Shown piece after piece: positions 32,141-37,004 of a DNA stretch of 37,004 nt. The DNA is from Xanthobacteraceae bacterium (GTDB lineage Bacteria > Pseudomonadota > Alphaproteobacteria > Rhizobiales > Xanthobacteraceae), in NCBI GenBank assembly GCA_028290465.1, contig JAQGJU010000142.1, positions 1-37,004 of the forward strand, read 5' to 3'. Position numbers and translations under genes: made by a program. The first letter of the stretch is position 1. Each line of letters begins with the position of its first letter. The notes beneath the pieces are model-generated. The model was given only the letters and a program-made list of their open reading frames with translations, did not search any database and was not told the origin of the DNA.

Positions 32141-33121
32141 ATGACATCAGGCATAGCTAAGCCGCGCATTGTCTTTCTCGACCGTGAAACCATGGGCCCG
32201 GCCATCGAGCTGATCCGGCCGAAGTTCGACCACGACTGGATCGAGCATGACGCGACCGCGCCCGATCAGGTCGCCGAGCGGCTCAAGGACGCAACGATCG
32301 CGATCACCAACAAGGTGCCGATCCGCGAACAGCAGCTTGCGCAACTGCCCGACTTGAAAATGATCGCCGTGGCGGCGACCGGCTATGACGTGATCGACGT
32401 CGCAGCCTGCAACAAGCGCAACGTCGTCGTGTCGAATGTGCGCGGCTATGCGGTTAACACCGTGCCGGAGCATACCTTTGCGCTGATCCTGGCGTTGCGG
32501 CGCTCGATCGTCGCCTATCGCCAGGATGTGGTCGACGGCGCGTGGCAGAAGTCCGGACAGTTCTGCTTTCTGACGCATCCGATCAAGGAATTGGCCGGGG
32601 CGACCCTGGGCATCATCGGCGAAGGCGCCATCGGACAATCGGTCGCACAGATCGGCCAGGCGTTCGGCATGAAGACGCTATACGCTGCGCATAAAGGCGT
32701 CGAAGGGCTCGGCCCGCTGTACACGCCGTTCGACGACGTGCTGGCGACCAGCGACATCATCACGCTGCACAGTCCGTTGACGCCGAAGACCCGCAACATG
32801 ATCGGCATGGCGGAGTTCCGCAAGATGACCAAACGGCCGCTGCTGATCAACACCGCGCGCGGCGGCCTGGTGGTCGAACCCGACACCGTCCAGGCCCTGA
32901 AGGAAGGATTGATTTCCGGCATCGGCTTCGACTGCCTGACCTCGGAACCGCCGCCGGCGGATCATTGCTTCAACGCGATTCTGGATCAACCGAATGTGAT
33001 CGTCACGCCGCATATCGGCTGGGCCGGCGAGGACGCGATGCGAACGCTGTGGGATCAGGTGGTCGGCCACATTGAGAACTTCCACGCCGGGCGCCCGAGC
33101 AATGTCGTCACCGTCGCATAA
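32141..33121 (+). CDS. hprA: D-2-hydroxyacid dehydrogenase, likely hydroxypyruvate reductase
   Basis: A 326-residue NAD(P)H-dependent dehydrogenase. The nucleotide site is GIIGEGAIGQSVAQIG and the catalytic residues R240 (NTARGG), E269 (LTSEPP) and H291 (TPHIGWAG) are all present. EHTFALILALRRSI and FDCLTSEPPPADH are typical of glycerate dehydrogenase/hydroxypyruvate reductase. It would reduce hydroxypyruvate made by the aminotransferase at 29794 to glycerate. Glyoxylate reductase activity is common in the same enzymes and fits the context. It follows the ketopantoate-reductase-like gene by 13 bases. The 179 bases after it contain a palindromic repeat, so the CoA-ligase genes may have their own promoter. 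Confidence 0.87.
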   Translation: MTSGIAKPRIVFLDRETMGPAIELIRPKFDHDWIEHDATAPDQVAERLKDATIAITNKVPIREQQLAQLPDLKMIAVAATGYDVIDVAACNKRNVVVSNVRGYAVNTVPEHTFALILALRRSIVAYRQDVVDGAWQKSGQFCFLTHPIKELAGATLGIIGEGAIGQSVAQIGQAFGMKTLYAAHKGVEGLGPLYTPFDDVLATSDIITLHSPLTPKTRNMIGMAEFRKMTKRPLLINTARGGLVVEPDTVQALKEGLISGIGFDCLTSEPPPADHCFNAILDQPNVIVTPHIGWAGEDAMRTLWDQVVGHIENFHAGRPSNVVTVA

Positions 33122-33198
33122 GCACCGCAAAAGGCAGATACTGAGCTAGCCGCTACGCTCGAGCAGTATCGCTTCAAATCGAAACGAACTTAATACCC

Positions 33199-33240
33199 GT
33201 CATCCTTCGAGGCTTGCTTCGCTCGCACCTCAGGATGGCG
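33199..33240. repeat. Palindromic repeat of the CATCCTTCGAGG type
   Basis: CATCCTTCGAGGC (33201-33213) faces CACCTCAGGATG (33226-33237), with a GCTTCGCTCG-like loop. This is another intergenic repeat common in Bradyrhizobium relatives. It lies between the hydroxypyruvate reductase and CoA-ligase genes. Confidence 0.75.
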
Positions 33241-33300
33241 GAAAATGTCAGAGTTGTTCGCGTAAGCTGAAGCCAAAAAATAGACCGGTAGGATGACGCC

Positions 33301-34470
33301 ATGGACCTTCAGGAATTTCGCGCCAAGCAGCTGCTGTCGCGTTACGACATCGCGATACCGCCGGGCGCGCTCGCCACGACGCCCGATGAAGCCGAGGCCG
33401 CCGCCACGCGGCTCGATGCAAAAACGTTGTTCGTGAAGGCGCAACTGCATGCCGGCGACCGGTTCGCGGCCGGCGGTATCCATACCGTGCCGTCACCGGC
33501 CGCCGCGAAGGCCGCCGCCGCCGAACTGCTCGGCCGGAAGCTGAAGACCTCGCAGACCTCGGCCGACGGCCAGACCGTCAAGAGCGTGCTGATCGAGGCC
33601 GGCGTGACGGCGAAGCGCGAGCTGTATCTCGCCATGCGCATCGATGCGCGGGCTGGGTCGATCCTGCTGACCGCCGGCGATGGCGGCACCGGCATCGAGC
33701 AGCGGCTCGCCTCCGGCGCCCAGGAGTTGGACACGCTGGCGCTCGGCATCAACGGCGAGCGCAACGCCGGCGACATCGCGGCGTTCGCCCGGCGCGTCGG
33801 CATCGCGGGCGACAGCACCCAGGGCTTCCACGATATCGTCCGCCAAGTGCATCGCGCCTTTATCGAACTCGACGCCTCGCTGATCGAAATCAATCCGCTG
33901 GTGCTGACCGGCAAGGGTGAGTTCATCGCGGTCGATGCCAAACTGACACTCGACGACAACGCCGCATTCCGGCATCCGGATTTCGCCGGCTGGGGCGAGG
34001 AGCAGGACCCCGACCGCATCGAGCTGCGCGCCGCGCGGCACAACATCAATTTCGTGCCGATGGACGGCGATATCGGCTGCATCGTGAACGGCGCCGGCCT
34101 CGGCCTCGCGACGCTGGACATGATCATTGCTGCGGGCGGCGCGCCGGCCAACTTCATGGACATCCGCACCACGGCGAAGAGCCAGGACATCGCGCAGGGC
34201 ATTGCGCTGGTGCTCGACAATCCGAAGGTCAAGGTTCTTTTGATCAATGTGTTCGGCGGCGGCATGCAGCCCTGCGACACCATCGTCGACGGCCTCGGCA
34301 TTGCATTTCGGGCGCACAAGCGCGAGTTGCCGGTGGTGCTGCGCATCACCGGCAACAATGAAGAGCTGGCCCGGCTGCGGCTGGCGAACTTCAAGTTGTC
34401 GAAGACCGAATGTTCCGACATGTGGCAGGCGGTGACGCGCGCCGTCGCGATCGCGCGCGGGGGGAAGTGA
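33301..34470 (+). CDS. Succinate/malate-CoA ligase beta-like subunit, divergent
   Basis: A 389-residue ATP-grasp subunit like SucC/MtkA, starting MDLQEFRAKQLLSRYDI. Matches include ELYLAMRID, IEINPLVLTG, GDIGCIVNGAGLGLATLDMI and LLINVFGGGMQPCDTI. Two family loops are changed. HAGGRGKAGG, which lies at the nucleotide, is HAGDRFAAGG (D53-R54-F55-A56). LDVGGGA is MDIRTTAKS (289-294). The usual enzymes join succinate or malate to CoA using ATP or GTP; malate (malate thiokinase) fits the neighbouring serine-cycle genes, but the altered loops make the substrate uncertain. It is translationally coupled to the alpha subunit (TGATG). Confidence 0.8.
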   Translation: MDLQEFRAKQLLSRYDIAIPPGALATTPDEAEAAATRLDAKTLFVKAQLHAGDRFAAGGIHTVPSPAAAKAAAAELLGRKLKTSQTSADGQTVKSVLIEAGVTAKRELYLAMRIDARAGSILLTAGDGGTGIEQRLASGAQELDTLALGINGERNAGDIAAFARRVGIAGDSTQGFHDIVRQVHRAFIELDASLIEINPLVLTGKGEFIAVDAKLTLDDNAAFRHPDFAGWGEEQDPDRIELRAARHNINFVPMDGDIGCIVNGAGLGLATLDMIIAAGGAPANFMDIRTTAKSQDIAQGIALVLDNPKVKVLLINVFGGGMQPCDTIVDGLGIAFRAHKRELPVVLRITGNNEELARLRLANFKLSKTECSDMWQAVTRAVAIARGGK

Positions 34471-35354
34471 TGGCAATTCTGGTCGATCAGAATACGCGGG
34501 TGCTGTGCCAGGGCATGACCGGCTGGGCCGGCACCTATCACACCAACCGCATGATGCAGTACGGCACCAAGGTGGTGGCCGGCGTCACGCCTGGCAAAGG
34601 CGGCAAGTCGCATCTGGACGTGCCGGTGTTCAACACCGTTGCGGACGCGATGCGGGAGACCGGCGCCAATGCCAGCGCGGTGTTCGTGCCGCCGGCGCAC
34701 GCCGGCGCCGCGATGCTGGAGGCGATCGAGGCGCAGATGCCGCTGGTCGTCGTCGTCACCGAGCGCGTGCCCGAGCTCGATATGATCCGGGTGCGCGAGG
34801 CGCTGGTCGGCTCGCGCACCCGGCTGATCGGCCCGAACTCGCAGGGCTTGCTGGCGCCTGACGTCTGCCAGATCGGCGTGATGGCGACCGACCGCTCCAA
34901 GCGCGGCCACATCGGCGTCATCTCGCGCTCGGCGTCGTTGACCAGCGAGATCGTCAGCCAGCTATCGGGCGTCGGCCTCGGGCAGTCGACCACGGTCGGC
35001 ATCGGCGCCGATCCGGTGCACGGCATCGGCTTCGTCGATTGCCTGAAGCTGATGTTCGCCGACCCGCAGACCGAAGGCATCGTGCTGATCGGCGAGATCG
35101 GCGGCACCGAGGAGTACGAGGCCGCGCGCTATCTGAAGGACAAAGGCTTGACCAAGCCGGTGGTCGCGCTGGTGGTCGGCCGCGGCGCGCCGCCGCAGCG
35201 GCGCATGGGCCATGCCGGCGCGTTCGCGGTGCATGCCGACGAAGACGTCGAGGGCAAGATCGCGGCGCTGCGCGAGGCCAGGGTCGAAATCGCGCCGAGC
35301 GCGCATCTCGTGGGCGCGACGATGCGGGATGCGTTCAAGAAGCGGGCGGCGTAA
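34470..35354 (+). CDS. Succinate/malate-CoA ligase alpha-like subunit
   Basis: A 294-residue CoA-binding and phosphohistidine subunit like SucD/MtkB. It starts MAILVDQNTRVLCQGMTGWAG and includes GTKVVAGVTPGKGGKSHLD, GIGADPVHGIGFVD and GEIGGTEEYEAARYL. The phosphorylated histidine is H248 in RMGHAGA. The usual NCPG motif is NSQG (121-126 reads GPNSQG). It works with the beta-like subunit just upstream to form an acyl-CoA through a phosphohistidine. An earlier in-frame ATG at 34410 lies inside the beta gene and was rejected; the start at 34470 matches the family. Its last 20 bases overlap the end of the convergent transglycosylase gene. Confidence 0.85.
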   Translation: MAILVDQNTRVLCQGMTGWAGTYHTNRMMQYGTKVVAGVTPGKGGKSHLDVPVFNTVADAMRETGANASAVFVPPAHAGAAMLEAIEAQMPLVVVVTERVPELDMIRVREALVGSRTRLIGPNSQGLLAPDVCQIGVMATDRSKRGHIGVISRSASLTSEIVSQLSGVGLGQSTTVGIGADPVHGIGFVDCLKLMFADPQTEGIVLIGEIGGTEEYEAARYLKDKGLTKPVVALVVGRGAPPQRRMGHAGAFAVHADEDVEGKIAALREARVEIAPSAHLVGATMRDAFKKRAA

Positions 35355-36330
35355 CCAAGGCGCCGAGCTTCGACGGACGACCGCTCTGATTGCGCAGCAC
35401 CATGCAGGCGCCGCCGGCGCGGCGCAGCTTGGTACATAAAGCATCCGCGCCGGCGCGGCTGTCGGCGCCGACGCGCACCTGATAGAACGCGCGCGGCCCG
35501 CGGCTGCGCAAGGTCGCGGCCAGGATGACCGGGTCCTGGCCGTCGAGCAGCGTGCCGTAGCGCTTGGCCAGCCGTCCGTACGACTCCAGCGCCCGCGCCC
35601 GCGAGAAGCCGGCCGAAAGCTGCACGCCCCACGGCCGCATCGCGGCGGTCTCGACCCGCCGCTCGAGCTCGGTCACGAACGGGTTCGGCGCCTGCTTCAG
35701 CGTCGCCATCAGGGCGCCACATCCGGGCCCCGGATCAGGACGGTTTTTGTCAGCTTTCGCGCGCCCGATCGCGGCCCATTCCTCGATAGAATTACCCGTA
35801 ATATCAACCACATACCTCCGCGTCTCACCGGGCATATAACCCGACCCGGCGAGAAAATTCCGCAGCCGCTGCGGCCCGGCATTGTAGGCGGCGGCGGCCA
35901 GCCCGAGATTGCCGAACTCGGCGCGCAGCTCGCGCAGGAATTCCGCCGACTTCGGCAGCGCCTGCACCGGATCGAACGGGTCGAGCAGCGCCCGCTCGGC
36001 GGCGGTGCCCGGCATGAACTGCGCGATGCCCTGCGCGCGGAGGCCGTTGCGCGTGCGCGGCCCGACCGCACGGGCGTCGAAGCGGCTTTCCTGCCAGATC
36101 ACCCGCGCGAAGAATTCCACCGGCAGACCGTGCGCGTTGGCGGCCGCTTCGATCATCAGGCAGATCGAGTCGCGCGCGGCGACATCAGGTGTGGCGGCGG
36201 CCGGAGGTGTCACGGGGACGGGTTCGGCGGATACGGTTTCAGCGAGGGCCGCGACGCACGAAGCCCAGGCGCACAGAGCCAGCAGAACACCGAAATACCA
36301 ATCGGAATGTCGGTGTCGGCCGGACATCAT
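35335..36330 (-). CDS. Lytic transglycosylase with SPOR-like C-terminal domain
   Basis: A 331-residue cell-envelope enzyme that cleaves peptidoglycan glycan strands. A signal peptide (WYFGVLLALCAWASCVAAL) is followed by the SLT domain (about 55-190): catalytic E81 in IWQESRFD, GIAQFMPGTA and AAAYNAGPQRL. The C-terminal 90 residues (WGVQLSAGFSRARALESY, then FYQVRVGADSRAGADAL) look like a SPOR peptidoglycan-binding domain. It has two adjacent ATG codons at the start and a weak ribosome site. It is convergent with the CoA-ligase alpha gene and overlaps it by 20 bases. No functional link to the metabolic genes is expected. Confidence 0.9.
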   Translation of the reverse strand: MMSGRHRHSDWYFGVLLALCAWASCVAALAETVSAEPVPVTPPAAATPDVAARDSICLMIEAAANAHGLPVEFFARVIWQESRFDARAVGPRTRNGLRAQGIAQFMPGTAAERALLDPFDPVQALPKSAEFLRELRAEFGNLGLAAAAYNAGPQRLRNFLAGSGYMPGETRRYVVDITGNSIEEWAAIGRAKADKNRPDPGPGCGALMATLKQAPNPFVTELERRVETAAMRPWGVQLSAGFSRARALESYGRLAKRYGTLLDGQDPVILAATLRSRGPRAFYQVRVGADSRAGADALCTKLRRAGGACMVLRNQSGRPSKLGALVTPPAS

Positions 36331-36429
36331 TGTTCCCGCTACCAGATGGCAGACGTAAACGCGCGAGTGGGGGAAAGTGTGGTCCTGCTATGCGGCAAAT
36401 TTAAACTTGATCGCGCCCCAATCCGAGCA

Positions 36430-36652
36430 CGTGCGGGCGCGCCGGAGATCGTCGCGTTCCTCAACAGGCAGGCACCTCAACGAGGCGGTGAAGTCGGAGT
36501 CGTTCCGCAAGCGCATCGCGCCGCTCGGTATCACGGCCCCGGAAGGCGCCAACACGCCGCAGGATTTCGCCGCGTTCCTGACCAAGGAGAATGCCCGTCA
36601 GGCCGAGATGGCGAAGCTGTCCGGCCACGCGCGGCTGGAGGCGGCGAAATAG
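36430..36652 (+). pseudogene. Frameshifted C-terminal remnant of a TTT-family (Bug) receptor
   Basis: Two frames each carry part of a TTT-receptor C-terminus. One reads APEIVAFLNRQA (36439-36474). The next frame continues LNEAVKSESFRKRI from 36476, then APLGITAPEGANTPQDFAAFL and the end ARQAEMAKLSG to the TAG at 36650. The break falls at about 36472-36476. The N-terminal two-thirds, including the signal peptide and PFAAGG motif, are absent, since the upstream DNA is the transglycosylase start region. It is therefore a decayed fragment. Confidence 0.75.
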
Positions 36653-36682
36653 GGGTTGGGTTGAGGCTGGTTGGTTAAAGGC

Positions 36683-36717
36683 AGAAAGGCCGCAGCGATG
36701 CGGCCTTTCTCATTTTT
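36683..36717 (+). terminator. Rho-independent terminator
   Basis: A perfect 11-bp stem AGAAAGGCCGC (36683-36693) with GCGGCCTTTCT (36700-36710), a six-base loop, then CATTTTTG with five T residues. It lies 30 bases after the receptor remnant, so it is probably the surviving terminator of that gene. Confidence 0.88.
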
Positions 36718-36823
36718 GTCGCGCCAGCTAACAGGACATTGCGACACGATCTTGCACCTTTGTACGAAAGCGTGAGATAATTTCGTACTTTGCGTGGCGA
36801 CTGACCATATCGGCATTTAGAAA

Positions 36824-37004
36824 ATGGAATTCTTCGGAGAACCACCATCGAGCCTTTATAACTTGTTGATGGGTGACAATAGATGGACCATTTTTGGCGA
36901 AGGTCCGATCGACGTGGATACAGGCGACCATCTCCAAAATTTTCTTCTAATGAACCAAGTTCCCCCTGCTTCCAGAGTCTATCTGCATTCCGACGGCGGA
37001 AGTC
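36824..37004 (+). CDS. ClpP-like (COG3904-type) protein, N-terminal start, cut by window end
   Basis: An open frame of 60 codons running off the window. It begins MEFFGEPPSSLYNLLMGDN and continues WTIFGEGPIDVDTGDHLQN, then FLLMNQVPPASRVYLHSDGGS. The GPIDxxxGxxLxxFL and LxSxGGS pattern resembles the first strands of ClpP-like proteins grouped as COG3904, in which the SGGS-type loop precedes the active site. The serine that would act lies past the edge. The start follows an in-frame TAG at 36818, so no longer N-terminus is possible; there is no clear ribosome site. The surrounding bases are about 47% GC, well below the rest of the window. Confidence 0.6.
   Translation, partial: MEFFGEPPSSLYNLLMGDNRWTIFGEGPIDVDTGDHLQNFLLMNQVPPASRVYLHSDGGS

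Noticed and set aside
33342-34910. A 522-codon minus-strand open frame
   Set aside because: It is antisense to both CoA-ligase genes and has biased, repetitive composition without a known domain.

Overview
The window is GC-rich (roughly 65% by eye), with dense operons, four-base ATGA or one-base TGATG gene junctions, and several families of long intergenic palindromes of the kind found in Bradyrhizobium, Rhodopseudomonas and relatives. With orphan TTT (Bug) receptors, Liv-type ABC permease-ATPase fusions and nitrate-assimilation gene order, this points to a chromosomal segment of a Hyphomicrobiales (Rhizobiales) alphaproteobacterium. No rRNA, tRNA, CRISPR array or intact mobile element was seen.

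Positions 1-9410 are the distal part of a nitrate-assimilation operon. It holds the end of a nitrate-importer ATPase, an FAD/NAD(P)H reductase, a siroheme/Fe-S nitrite reductase (NirA), a CysJ-like reductase whose FMN domain is replaced by an Fe-S cluster module, molybdenum nitrate reductase and siroheme synthase. Import, nitrate to nitrite, nitrite to ammonium and cofactor supply are therefore all covered.

Positions 9417-14782 are mixed metabolism: a TTT solute receptor, a quinone-reductase-like dehydrogenase, a Fe/Mn superoxide dismutase, a GlcG/HbpS protein, a YciI-domain protein with a basic histone-H1-like tail, a beta-hydroxyacid dehydrogenase and a MarR regulator.

Positions 14961-25448 look like a scavenging island for an organic nitrogen compound. 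A TTT receptor, alpha/beta hydrolase and cysteine amidohydrolase are followed by a GntR/FCD regulator. After a divergent NTF2-like gene comes a Liv-type transporter (receptor, permease, and a permease-ATPase-ATPase triple fusion) translationally coupled to a cytosine-deaminase-like amidohydrolase. The transporter gene is preceded by a textbook sigma-54 promoter and a 28-bp GntR-type dyad, so nitrogen limitation and a pathway ligand probably both control it.

Positions 25718-28417 encode a membrane GGDEF-EAL protein. Positions 28603-35354 carry an IclR regulator divergent from a glyoxylate/hydroxypyruvate module: serine-glyoxylate aminotransferase, a ketopantoate-reductase-like enzyme, hydroxypyruvate reductase and a divergent two-subunit malate/succinate-CoA ligase. 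This is a partial serine-cycle set. The end of the window holds a convergent lytic transglycosylase, a frameshifted TTT-receptor remnant, a terminator and, in AT-richer DNA, the start of a ClpP-like (COG3904-type) gene that runs off the edge.
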